The position numbers and the translations under genes were made by a program. DNA of 64,000 nucleotides from Cryptomeria japonica. Taxonomy: Eukaryota; Streptophyta; Pinopsida; Cupressales; Cupressaceae. The DNA lies in the NCBI RefSeq assembly GCF_030272615.1, contig NC_081409.1, positions 244,675,502 through 244,739,501 on the forward strand, given 5' to 3'. Positions 36,448 through 47,400 of this stretch are shown here, one piece after another. Positions within the stretch are counted from its first letter, which is position 1, and each line of letters opens with the position of its first letter. Under the pieces are notes generated by a model that was not told where the DNA came from, ran no database searches, and saw only the letters and a list, made by a program, of their open reading frames with translations.

Positions 36448-39400
36448 TTATTTTCTTAAGGAGGCGAGGTAATCCAATTTTGGACTAAGTCTCCATTGTA
36501 GATCTTTAGCCTTTCCTTTTATTCTTTCCTTCTCTCTTTCCAACTTTAGTAGTTCTTCCTCAAAACCTGTTATTTTCTGCTCAAAAACTGATAATGAATC
36601 AGATGAATTAATGAAGTTATCAGCTAGTTGATTTATTTCCTCATGTACCTTGTTGATTTTCTTGTCTATATCTACTATCAAAAAGTTAGTTTTACATGTA
36701 TCCCTGTACAAAGTTTTAAATTCCTTCAGTGTATTACATAGTTTTGGTAAAAGAGTGTCAAATTTTCTTGTACACTTCTTTATTTCCTCAAAGAATTTGT
36801 GTTTTTCTTTCTCTAGTCTCTCCTTGAATGCTTCTTCTTTTATTTGTTCAACTGTCACAATGTTGTCAGTAATATACTTAGACAAAGTGTCAAGGTGACC
36901 TAAAGAATCTTTGTTATCTATATTACACTTAGGTGCTATCATTTTCAAAATTGGAATTGTGTCATCAATTGCCTTGTATGCTTGTGAGCTACACTCTATT
37001 ATCTTCTTTATGGAATCCAAAAGAACTTTTGTTAGATTTGTTGATTTGAATTCTGCATTTGATGAACCAACAATCTGTATTTCGCCGGTGGGAGAAATTT
37101 CCTTGCTTATGGTGACCTCTAGTAGGTCAGTTTGTGTTTGCATTTCTTTAAGCAAAGGTTTGGATTGCTCAACTATTGCTGATGGCACTGTTTCTGTATG
37201 AACCTATTCTTGTGAAGGAGCATGTTGCTCTGCCTGTTTCTTAGTGTTGTCACCTGCCGGTTTACCTTCTGAGCTATCAATTACCGGTGGCTTATTTTCC
37301 ATATCTGTTTTTCCTATTGAATCCTTATCTACCATAATATTGACTTTTTGAGTGTCAATATTCATTGTATATAACACCTCAGAATTGGGATTTGTGTCCT
37401 CTTGTGGTGTGTCCATACTCTCACTAGCTGGTTGATTGTCTGTGGTAACTACCGATAGAGTATCAAGAGGTGGTGGGGATAGATTATCTGTTATTTTTAT
37501 GCTAGGTGGTCCACCAACCTTGCCTTTTCCCTTATCCTTATCCTTTTGGTATACTTTGATGGGTTTAGGGTTTCTATATTCTTCTTGCTTTTCCTTTTCT
37601 ACAAGGAATATGTCCCATGCATTCGCAGTTTCCTTTGCTACCTCATTCACTCTACCAACCATAAGTGCTACATGCCAGTGTGCAGTTGAAAATACTAATC
37701 AGTTAGCCTCTGAGATTAGTTTATCTATCTCACTTGGTGAGTTGACTGGACATACAACAAGAATTTTTTCAATTTTTATTTTCTTATCAATCTCTACAGC
37801 AGCTTGCCTTCTAGCTTCAAGTCTTTTGAATAGTTTTGTCGGTAATTCAACCACAACTTGCATCAAAAATTTCTTGTACATATCCAAGTGTAGGAATACA
37901 TTGTTTTCAACTTTTCCTTGTCATTAGTTGATAATGAATCATACAATTTATTGATGTTTTTCAGCTTTCCATCCTCTGTTATTTCATTTAGAAGTTTGTC
38001 AATTGGAGCAATGGTTTGTTGAGTCTTCTTCTTGGGTGTTAACTTCTTATTCGGAGTCAATTTCCTAGTTGAGGGCCTTACTGCCTGTTGTTTCTGTCTG
38101 GCTCTTCTAGGAGAAGGTGTAGATACTGGTGAAGGTTTCCTTTTTCTCACAACTTTTTTAAATTCAACTGGTATATCACTTTCTGAAGAATTTCAACTGG
38201 TGAAAGGTGAGTTTCTAGTTAAGTGATTTCAACTCATCTTTAGTAATGCCAGTTTGTTTAAGTACATCTTCTTTGATAGCTTTAGCCTATCTAGATCCTT
38301 CAACTATTGCTTCCACCTTCTTTACCTTTTTCTTTGATTGGATTTAATTTTCAATAGTCTCAACACTGCCAAATACCTCTTCTTTAGGTTCCTTGGGTGC
38401 TTCCAGGGGGGCTTTTGCATATGTTTCAATTATGTGGTCATCAGTTTCATAACCCATTTCAGTAACCCAAATGGTTCTTGGGACAACTGCCTCCATCCAA
38501 ATTTCATCCTTCTTAATAACAAAGCATATTTCATCCTTATACTTATTTACAATTGCTTGTGATAATCTGACTCTGGTATTCATCTAGGCCTTTAATGCCT
38601 GAAAATACTCATCTATGTTATTTTCTTTGTTTTCATCCATGTTATTTAGTAAATCAGACAATTGTTTGCCTACCGGTATATCAAAACCAAGATTTTTGTT
38701 ACCGATACCGGGCACTTGTTTTGTTATGTGTAGCATTAAATAGACAAGTAGGTTTCCAAATTTGAATGTCCCCTTTTTGTCTTTCTTTATCTTTCCAAGA
38801 TTGTCAATAAGTTCATCTTTCAACCATTCACACACATCTATTTTTGCATTATCTTTAATCATATCATAGGCACTCTTTATGCATAGGCTAGAGACTGAAT
38901 TTAACCTATTTGCATGTGTGGTTTTGTAGCCCAAAATCATGCTAATGAATCTGACATTGATGTCGGTTACATCATTTACTCTTCAAGATCTCTTATCGGA
39001 TGTTGCACCAGTTAGATTAATCACTAGGTCATTTGAGACCTTCTTTGTCTTATCAGGTCTGTTATCGATGGAAGGTAACCCCATCACAGCTTTTACTACC
39101 ACTTTTGTAATTTTGTGAACTGAGTCTAACCAGAAGAATGCACCATGTACCCTGCTTAATACTATCCTTATAACATCCTTAGGAAAATCCGGAATACTGA
39201 GAATTTCAGTGAATCCTAGGGTTTCAACTATTTTGTGTTCAGGTTTCACATTACTAGAATTGTCACAAATTACAGTCTTATACATGCTCTTGATTTCCTC
39301 ATCACCTAATTCTTCTATGTGACAATGAATGTACATTCTAGGGTCTTCTGCAAAACTACTCCTTTGGGGATTTGAGAAAAAGCACCAACATTATCATCTT

Positions 39401-39674
39401 TCTTGGCAATCTCGGGAACTAACTGAAATATGGGTCTAGGGTGTTTAATCACTTCGACTATAGTAGTGTTTTCTATGAATTCAGGAACAAATGAGAAGCC
39501 ATTATTATAAATATCTTTATCTGCCTTAGGAATGATTGCTTGTTGAATTGCTTCACTTCTTTGCTCGGAATGCCTTGCTCTGGAATTTTCGCGCTCTTGA
39601 AGGTTTGAATGCTCTGTGAAATGAAATTGGAGCCAAAACACTTGATTTATAATTTTAATTTTTCCAACCACCAC
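36448..39674 (-). pseudogene. Element D ORF2: large protein of unknown function
   Basis: Minus-strand coding region of about 1,000 residues in seven open pieces (39315-39674, 38983-39336, 38584-38940, 38344-38583, 37863-38150, 37204-37887, 36448-37188). N-terminal part: PDFPKDVIRIVLSRVHGAFF, then HKITKVVVKAVMGLPS, then a helical domain with IDVCEWLKDELIDNLGKI and FGNLLVYLMLHITKQVP. Middle: Lys/Pro/Ser-rich, low complexity. C-terminal 246 residues: largely coiled coil (FEEELLKLEREKERIKGK). No YxDD, DDE, DSG or RNase H motif. I do not recognise the family. The GLP-containing N-terminal part loosely resembles the extra ORF of element H. Related sequence occurs in element I (61600-62889). Confidence 0.72.
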
Positions 39675-39917
39675 ATTTAATGCTTGTTGGTTAAGTAATG
39701 ACTTAACTTATCTGTTGGTATAGAAGTAATTTCAACTTCTCACCATCAACTGAGGGAATAATAGCATGTTTCACATTTGATTGCTAAACCCTTAAGGGAA
39801 TTTTCTTCAATTAGATGAAGAGTCTCCTGTCGGTGGAGTGTTACTTTGTTCTGTCGGTGGAGGAGTGTTCCTATCACCATTTAGATTTGATTTCCTGATC
39901 CATTATTTTGAGAATTC
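39675..39917 (-). other. Gap between element D ORF1 and ORF2
   Basis: About 240 bp without a clear frame; it includes a short Thr/Pro-rich stretch in minus-strand translation. It could be the decayed junction of one continuous polyprotein. Confidence 0.45.
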
Positions 39918-40946
39918 CTACTTTACTTCTTCAATCTTCTCTTTACCTTTCAAACTAGGACCTTTGTTATTTACTGGTGAGGACTTGCTTCTACAAAATT
40001 TTGTAATATGTCCAATCTTGTTACAGGCATAACAAGTCACATTATTTTTTTGAATAACTTTCCCATATCCTATGCCAGTTTGTGTTCTACATTGATGAGA
40101 TAAATGTTGAAATCTTCCACAAACATAACATCTTACATTCATTCTGCAATTCTTTGAATTGTGACCAACTTTGTTGCATTTTGAACATTGACCGGTGGGT
40201 GTATTGGTATTTTTATAATTTCTAGATCTACATTGATTTGCTCTATGACCATACTTGTTACAGTTAAAGCATTTGCCATTAAATTTATAAGCAGTAGGTT
40301 GTCTTACCGGTTTGCCTTGATCCTGTGTGTTTGCAGTACTAGAGCTTTCATCAGCTTCAAAGCCAAGACCATTAGTGTCACCATTAGGCTTTTGATTCTT
40401 CAACAAGTCACCAAGTTCTTTTGAGCTTTTCTTAAATTTTTCTTTATGTTGATTTGCAGCAGCTAGTTCTCCTTCCAAGATACCATTTTGTCTCATGAGT
40501 TCATTTGAGTCATTCTGTGCATGCATCAGTTCTGTCTTTAACATATCATTTTCATAACTAAGTCTTGTGTTTTCATGTGTAGCATCATTCAGTCTTCTGG
40601 TCAAGTCTTCTTCATTCTTCTTTCTATCTTCAATTTCTTTACAAAATCTCATAGTCATATCCTGCCTCTCATTCTTTGTTGTCATGTTTTCTTGTTTTAG
40701 TTTATTCATTAGATCACTAAGAGTTTCCTTTTCATCATTCTCATTTTGCATCTTTTCACAAAGTTCTCTTCTCTTGTTTCTTGTAATGGTAAGATTTTCT
40801 TGAAGTGCTTGAATAATATTTTGTGTAGCTTTTAGATCATCTTCAAGTTTGATATTTTTCAATTTTTCTGCATCATAGTCTGAGAGAGCTGCTTCTAATT
40901 GCTTCATCAAGTTTTCCATCTCTACCAGTGTCAAGATCTTCCTCAA
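39918..40946 (-). CDS. Element D ORF1: coiled coil with four CCHC zinc knuckles
   Basis: Intact frame of up to 342 codons. The first ATG is at 40919-40917; the frame is open further upstream, to near the PBS. Residues about 10-170 are a long Glu/Lys/Asn-rich coiled coil. Then come four C-x2-C-x4-H-x4-C knuckles: CFNCNKYGHRANQC, CSKCNKVGHNSKNC, CYVCGRFQHLSHQC and CYACNKIGHITKFC. The tail is basic. Knuckles of this kind bind RNA in Gag nucleocapsids, and Sirevirus Gag is known to have coiled-coil parts, but I see no capsid domain before the knuckles. It likely binds element RNA and multimerises (inference). It is the best-preserved reading frame of this element and may recently have been functional. 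Confidence 0.8.
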   Translation of the reverse strand: MRKILTLVEMENLMKQLEAALSDYDAEKLKNIKLEDDLKATQNIIQALQENLTITRNKRRELCEKMQNENDEKETLSDLMNKLKQENMTTKNERQDMTMRFCKEIEDRKKNEEDLTRRLNDATHENTRLSYENDMLKTELMHAQNDSNELMRQNGILEGELAAANQHKEKFKKSSKELGDLLKNQKPNGDTNGLGFEADESSSTANTQDQGKPVRQPTAYKFNGKCFNCNKYGHRANQCRSRNYKNTNTPTGQCSKCNKVGHNSKNCRMNVRCYVCGRFQHLSHQCRTQTGIGYGKVIQKNNVTCYACNKIGHITKFCRSKSSPVNNKGPSLKGKEKIEEVK

Positions 40947-40975
40947 GTTGTTAGGCTTTTGAAAATAGAGGACCA

Positions 40976-40988
40976 GACTCTAATACCA
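40976..40988 (-). other. Primer-binding site of element D
   Basis: Minus-strand TGGTATTAGAGTC, similar to the initiator tRNA-Met site TGGTATCAGAGC, two bases inside the 5' LTR. Confidence 0.72.
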
Positions 40989-40990
40989 AT

Positions 40991-41789
40991 TGTTAGGATT
41001 CCCACAGATACTGATAGGGGTGGATGAATCAGTATCTAACCGGTTAAAAGATTTTCTTAACTTAAAACATGTAAAGCATATCAATACTATATACCGGTAA
41101 ACAAGAAATAATGCAATAAACAGAGATAACAACAACCACATGAAAGACACACCATAACATAGTAGTTTAATGAGGAAACCGAGTGTGGGAAAAACCTCGG
41201 TGGGATTTATGACCCACAATATTCACTTACTGGCCAATAAGATAATATTACTGCTACAAGAGGGGCCTGCACATGCAAGAAGGCCAAGTGCCTAGAGCTC
41301 ACTGCACAATTACAAAATGGGAAGTCTCACTGACTTACAAAATGGATTATATAAATCCAATGTCTTGTACTGCTTCAAAATAGCATCTACTATGCTAGAT
41401 CCAGTACCGGTTTATACCTCTGCTTCATACATAAACCCTTAACCTATAATTTGCATAATAGGTCTGCCTTATTTTGCCTATATATTTCCTTCCATCTATT
41501 ACAAAATGTTCTACAATGATCTCTTATATATATGAGTCATTTTACAATTTGCCAAGTCGGCTTACAGTGATTTTACAATAATGAACAAAATATATTACAA
41601 ACAAAATTCATGTCGGCTTCTGTGTCGGTATGCTTCCTTTTACTGTCAGTGGTCTCTGTGCTAGTGTAGAGTCTGTCTTTGCCGGTGCCAGTAAATTGTC
41701 TTGCCGATGTCATAGGATTGTAAGGTTGCCATCAATGACAAAACCTTCAATCACCTACAATATCTCATTGGAGTGTGCATTTTCCAATA
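40991..41789 (-). repeat. 5' LTR of element D (right copy)
   Basis: 799-bp partner of 35254-36049. It ends CCAATA in place of CCAACA and is followed by the TSD TAATC at 41790-41794. Confidence 0.92.
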
Positions 41790-41794
41790 TAATC

Positions 41795-42584
41795 TTCAAC
41801 GCAAAATCGCTAAACTGCATGTCCACTATGCTATCTTTAACCTATGTGCTAATCTTCCAAGCAAATGCACTAGGATCCCTTGCATATGCACTAAAAGGAA
41901 TTTGTGTGCTAACCTATCATGCTTATGCACTACCCTAATCCACGTATATGCTAATACAAAACCCTAGCTAACCTATGCACTAATGTTCGTTGTGTATGTG
42001 GTAAACTATTAATCTAGCGCGCTAAAATGTAAAATATAATGGGGCAAAAACCATGAAAAATGTGACAAAAAACAACAAAATCGTACAAAAATGCATGGAT
42101 TCAGTCACTTATCGGTGGTCCATATGTGGCAGGTTGCTGGTACAGCCTAACGTGCTTGAATCAGTGAGTTTGGCATAGGATCAACATCTTCTTGTCAGAG
42201 CTCAAATTCACCAATCACAAGAAGACAAGTATGCAAATGAATCTTCTTTTTTACTTTTTACCTTTTTAAGGGGGTAAAAAGGAGGGTTTATAAGTGGGAA
42301 TGTATTTTTTTCCACTTTTTCATAATTATTAACCTAACCAACATCACATTTTTTTTGGGACATGAATTCATCTGCGAATTTTTAACAATTTCAACCTCGT
42401 CAACATTTTCAATAAAATCAAAAAATTAAAAAATTCTCAAAAATTGACCAAATCCCGATTCATCTCCTGAGGGGGCATCATCACATTATCATCACATCAA
42501 ATCAACACCAGGGCAAAAATTAATTTTTTTTTATCAATATTAGACAATTTTTCTTTGAACTAACATGCGCACACACATCACTTC
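41795..42584 (+). repeat. Element F 3' region: TGCACTA array and A/T-rich tail
   Basis: From 41795 to about 42030 the degenerate (C/T)ATGCACTAA-type array begun before element D continues (e.g. 41867, 41887, 41928, 41972). The rest to the PPT is non-coding, with homopolymer T and A runs. Confidence 0.7.
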
Positions 42585-42598
42585 AAAGAGGGGGGAAA
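42585..42598 (+). other. Polypurine tract of element F
   Basis: AAAGAGGGGGGAAA directly before the TG of the 3' LTR. Confidence 0.9.
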
Positions 42599-44016
42599 TG
42601 TAGATGTATAAATATGACCATCTAATTAAATAAATATTTAATATTTATTTAATCCATTAAATCAATTCCTCTATTAAATAAATCAAATTTAATTAATCCC
42701 CCCCACATTCTTCTATTGATTAAAATTATTCAATTTATTTGATTAACCACATTCTAACCTTTAATTAAATAAATCATTTTTATTTAATTAAACCCCCATT
42801 TCCTATTTAATTAAATTTACATTTAATTAAAATCTTTATCCCATTTAAATAAATGAAATTTATTTAAAAATCCTTCCAATGCAAGTTGTAACCACTTTTT
42901 GAAATAAATCAATTTATTTCAAAATTAAATCCAAAAATATCCTCCCACTTGCATCCTCCTAACAAATCCACTTGCATATCTAATCCTCCTTCGAGATTAT
43001 TCTAAACCATCCTAATTAGCCTAATTACCTCTTAAACATTTGCACATTCCTTAAGAGAGGGTCACTTCTCGAAAACCCTCAAAGTCTTCATAAACCATTA
43101 AAGGCTTTATGTCTTCAACAAGCTAACCTCCAAAGTATTCAATAATCATTAATGATTAACTCAAACTTGACCCTTGGTTAGAGACTTTCTCTCTGGCTTA
43201 ACCCTTCTCTAACCCATGGGTCTCTTCAAGCATTCATTTCTTTGACCATGGTTATCCATTAACCCTTGCACAAGAGTTTATCCTTTGGACAAAGGGATTA
43301 TCCACTAACTCAACCCTAACCTTACCCCCTAGGGTGACGTCTATGTCTTCTCAAGCATTTAATGCATCTTCTCTCTCCTCTCAAGCCATCTCATGTTGAC
43401 AATTGTCACCATTTCATTAGTGAAAATTGTAAACATGGATTGAAGATCATTCAATCATATCCCTTGTTAAGATTACTCAATCTTAACCATCCATTTGCCC
43501 ATTTCTTTTATAAATAGGCCTCATTTCTCTCAGTATTCATATCCAAGTTTCATGCATCTTGATTATAGTCTACTTTAATCAAGCATTTGCCTCTCTTTGA
43601 TAATTAGCATTTTAATCATTTAGGAGCATATTAACATATCATTTTAATCATGAATCATGTTAGCATAGCTTGTTAGTTTCTTTATCATACCATTATCTTC
43701 ATCATAGCATAACTAATCATATCTAAGTAAGCTTATCATAATATATAGATTTTAAGTGCATCTTGCATATAGATCATTTTCATCCATTATCACTCGTTCT
43801 TAGAGTTGTCATTCCAAAAGTCGGTTGCTCAATAATCTGAGGGCAACCATTGACTTGAGGAATCCTATGAGATAGAGAACAATGAGACAAACTTTGGAAG
43901 ATTAGCTTGTTTAACTAGTTTAAGCTAAGTTAGTCTTTATATCCAAAAGTTTCATTGGTATGTTAGTTTCTAGTTTTCAAAATTGAATGACTGATTACAC
44001 TAAAATCTTGCATACA
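42599..44016 (+). repeat. 3' LTR of element F
   Basis: 1418-bp partner of 15922-17345, TGTAGATGTATAAAT to TGCATACA, followed by the TSD TTAGA at 44017-44021. Its C run is shorter (near 42698). Confidence 0.92.
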
Positions 44017-45027
44017 TTAGAGATAAGATTTTGTTTGTACAACACTTAATAATAATCAACTTCAAGTGAGTCAACTTGAATTTTCTTTGTCATTGGTTCT
44101 AGTTGATAATAATGAAGATGCTCATCAATATTTTCAAAAATTTCAAAAAGAAAAGTAAGAATTTCATCAAGCTCAGTAATAATGTTTTCAATCATATTGA
44201 TTCTCAAGTGGTAGTTACAAAATTAGTTGTAACCTCTTTATTATCAAATTTTATACATCGTAACTTCACTCCTCTTTTTGAATCATTGCATAGTATCATG
44301 TTTACATTGATTAATTCTAATTTGATGAAGCTTCCTCATGTCAAATCCATAGATACCTCTAATCCTTTGACACTTTCCTTTGATCTTAAAGTTTTTTGTT
44401 AATACCATCAAGTCGACCATGATACTGAGAAGTGCTATAAATAGAAGCATGTGATCCAAGATCTTATTGATTCTAATGCAATAGCAGTGGAGGGTGTGAA
44501 TGATAAAAGAAATAAATCTTTGGCACCTCCTAATCAAAATTTGCAAATATTTACCAATCCTTTGCCTCCTCATTCTAATAATTTTGTTGAGCCTAAGAAA
44601 CTAGACTATATAACCCCTAGTGATATGTGCAGTGAAGCCAACAACCATGTTGTGAACTGTATTGAGTAACCTAAGCCTAAGTATGAACCTCACATCACCT
44701 TTGACGCAAGAGATATTATTAATGTACCTGATGAACCATTATACATTAATGTGAAGATTAAAGAAAATATCTCATGAGGAGTGCTTATTGATCCAGTATG
44801 TATGGTAAACTTTATGACTGGAAAATATCTTTATACACAACAACTATATCAAGATACATATGATAAATCTAATATTTTGATTAAGGTGCATGATGGTTTC
44901 ACTTGTCCCACTATAGGCTCCATCACCCTTCTCGTAGAGGTTGGTACTAAGTTCTTAGATGTTACCTTTCTCATTATCCCTACCTTAGACCAATTTCATG
45001 TGAATTTGGGACACCCTTGACTTGATT
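44017..45027 (+). pseudogene. Element G gag end and protease remnant
   Basis: Continues the gag frame cut at 15921 (RDKILFVQHL). A Cys/His-type bit (YHQVDHDTEKCYK) near 44403-44442 fits the Tat gag knuckle region. After a stop near 44667, DARDIINVPDEPLYINVKIK and GVLIDPVCMVNFMT match a Tat retropepsin in which the D-S/T-G core is altered (Asp then Pro). HVNLGHP stands in the place of the usual ILGRPWL. Several stops are present. No RT, RNase H or integrase of G follows. Confidence 0.65.
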
Positions 45028-46007
45028 TCATGAAAGTTATTCTTTCTACCATTCATAAATATTTGAAGTTCGTCACAAAGGTGTATTATAACAATCAATC
45101 ATAGCCTTTATCAACCCTTAGTAAGACGTGGAAACTTCACCCTTGACTTCTTTTAGCCTTAGAAATTTGAACCCTTGCAACCCCGTGAAGATATCCTTTC
45201 CTATCTCATAAAAAATGCAATCATGAAATAATATCGACCTTGAGTAAGCCTAATGATTCTTTACCTATGGCTATGGATATTCCTCCTCCACATCCTGGAC
45301 TTATAATTCTTCCTACCCCTCTTACTCCTATATATTTTGCAGTCACACCTCCTACATCTTGTAAAGGTCAAAGAGAAAATCACCTAGCATCCCGCATCTC
45401 TCAACCTAGTGAGGTTTCTTCTTTTCCTCCTACAAAGGAAGAAAAGAAGCCTATTTTGTTTGACCCCCAACCTTCCAAAGCTTCGATTCCTAACAAGAGA
45501 AATTTTAGTGCAAGAGAACACCAATGAAGACATCATGCCAAGGCTTATGAGCTTGCTTCCCAAAGTGTTTCCTCCCTTAAGCCATCAAATGTTGACTTGG
45601 TCCCATTTTCCCATCATTTATGTAACCCCAAGGAGGATCTTTATCTTAATCAACCACATCAAAAATTAAAATTATCTATGAAAATGATGGTTCTTCTTCA
45701 TATCCTATGAGCATTAGATCTCATGTTGTGATTAATTTGGATAATGATGTTGATGATAATAATGTGGATACTAACAATTCTGATGATATGTGTGAGATTA
45801 TTAAAATTAATCATGAGATATATTTGAGATTTGTAAAAGTTTTGTTGACTTCAATGTTAGAACGAACAATGGCAAGAGGTCCAAGGATGGATCTCCTTTC
45901 TTGAAAAGTGAGATTTCTCACTCCAAGGTTACTAAAGGCTAGATCTTGGTCGTGTGGGATAGATAAATGGGAACATTGTGGATGTTTTCAAGCGATTGTT
46001 AGTATTT
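45028..46007 (+). other. Decayed tail of element G coding region
   Basis: Frames at 45240-45527 (Pro-rich, then KEEKKPILFDPQPSK) and 45707-45904 (Asp/Asn-rich) look like linker between protease and RT in a Tat element, but I cannot match them. Nothing recognisable beyond 45904. Confidence 0.4.
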
Positions 46008-47400
46008 TAACAATTTAAGCATGAAAATGGAATTTAAATGTCCCTCAACTTGATGATCTTTTGGTATTTTCTATAAATCAAATGATAATAACATAATCTA
46101 CACTACCAAGTTGATCTATTTTAACAAACTATTTTATTAATGACTAAAACAAATGACAATAGATAAGGTGGTACAAGAAATAAAGTAAACGAAAGTCTAA
46201 CTACTGGACAATGATAATCACAAAGAAATTTGTTGCATATGATGATTATATTAGATCAAAGGAAACCATTCAAACATGAATTAGAATATCAAAATTCATA
46301 TAAGTATGATGTAGTCATCAAAGAAATCAAATAAAATAATAGATTGTTCATAAATCATCAAATCAAATGACCTAGCTCCCACACACATTACATTAAAACA
46401 GAGAGTGAATCAATAGATCCAACCTCAATTTTGTTATGAAGTGGGTTGAATGCAAATTGGATTTCATTCCCCTTTTGTTTGAGCTGAAAATGTAATTGAA
46501 AAGATTGAATATCAAATCTAGGGTAAGGAGGTACATGCATGAACAAACAACCTAGATTGAATATGTTGTCTAATCTTGTAATGAAAACTTCACAACAAGT
46601 ATGAAAATGGATAGGGAATCTAACTGTGCACCTATGACTAAAATCTAATGCTAATCTAGAAAGACTAGGGCACCAAAATGCCTTGGTCTTCTAAGGTTGA
46701 GTTGTTGTTGAAAGATCCAGAACCTAAGACTACTTGAGTGCCACCACTAAAATTTGATGCAAAATTCTAAGGACCAGTGTACCCTAATGCCTTGGTCCTA
46801 GGAAATAGGCACCCCACCATCTTGGTCCCTAAAAACCAAGTTAATATTTTGTGAATAGGCCTATACCAACTTCCTGATGCTTTTTGAGGTCTTTTGGCTC
46901 TATCGGGTACCTATAATTGCACACAAGAGGACATAAAAAGGTTTTATGGATAGGGGTTTTCCTTAGGTCAAACCTCAAGTTTGAAATTAACCCTATAATT
47001 GAATGGAAATTAAACTTGAATCAAGTTGGAAAGCTTGCCTTTGGAGGGAAAGGCTAGATCTAAAATTGAATTGCTTGAATGTAGATGATTATACCTTCAA
47101 TAGGTGATGCAATTCTTATAGCATAAGTCCTCCATGTGTTGATGCAATAACATGATAAATCACATAAAATCCATCATGAAATAAAAAATAAAATGTAAAT
47201 GAAAGATGCCTTGATGTAGTTTGTTGCTCCTTGAATCAAATCTTCTCTTGAGGAAGAAGAATTGAGAGAGATGCCTTATATAGGGATTTCAAAATTCAAA
47301 TCACTTTTAGGTTGAATCAGATTTGATATATTTTCACAACTTGTGGGATTTGAATTAGGTAAGATCACCAAATTATCCTCCCAAAATTTGAGGAAAAGAG
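46008..47400 (-). repeat. Inverted, diverged relative of the G 5' region
   Basis: The reverse complement of 46930-47290 aligns with 13370-13760 in several blocks (TTTTAGATCTAGCCT, ATAGGGTTAATTTCAA, a GACATCTCTC-like block). The left edge may be TGTTAGTATT at 46008. This suggests an LTR of a related Tat element in opposite orientation. No coding region or target duplication identified. Confidence 0.45.

Larger units (their letters stand above)
35254..41789 (-). mobile_element. Element D: Sirevirus-like LTR element without pol
   Basis: LTRs at 35254-36049 (796 bp) and 40991-41789 (799 bp), a few percent apart, flanked by TAATC at 35249-35253 and 41790-41794. PPT and PBS read on the minus strand. 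The 4.9-kb interior holds two coding regions: ORF1 (coiled coil plus four CCHC knuckles) next to the PBS, and a long decayed ORF2 reaching the PPT. I find no protease, integrase, RT or RNase H in any frame, so it would be non-autonomous. LTR end motifs and the doubled PPT tie it to the Sirevirus-type element B. Element I has related ORF2 sequence, so this is a family and not one deleted copy. Confidence 0.9.
15922..44016 (+). mobile_element. Element F: Tat-type Ty3/gypsy with antisense PMD gene, holding H and D
   Basis: LTRs at 15922-17345 and 42599-44016 enclose 25 kb. TTAGA at 15917-15921 is repeated at 44017-44021, and the gag frame of element G continues across. A polypurine tract abuts the 3' LTR. 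Internal F sequence: RNase H to integrase (17346-19576), an untranslated part, an antisense plant-mobile-domain relic (32800-34560) and low-complexity 3' DNA. Gag, protease and RT are absent. Element H (20461-31795) and element D (35254-41789) are later insertions. The LTRs look about 5-6 percent diverged by eye, more than those of H or D. Confidence 0.92.
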
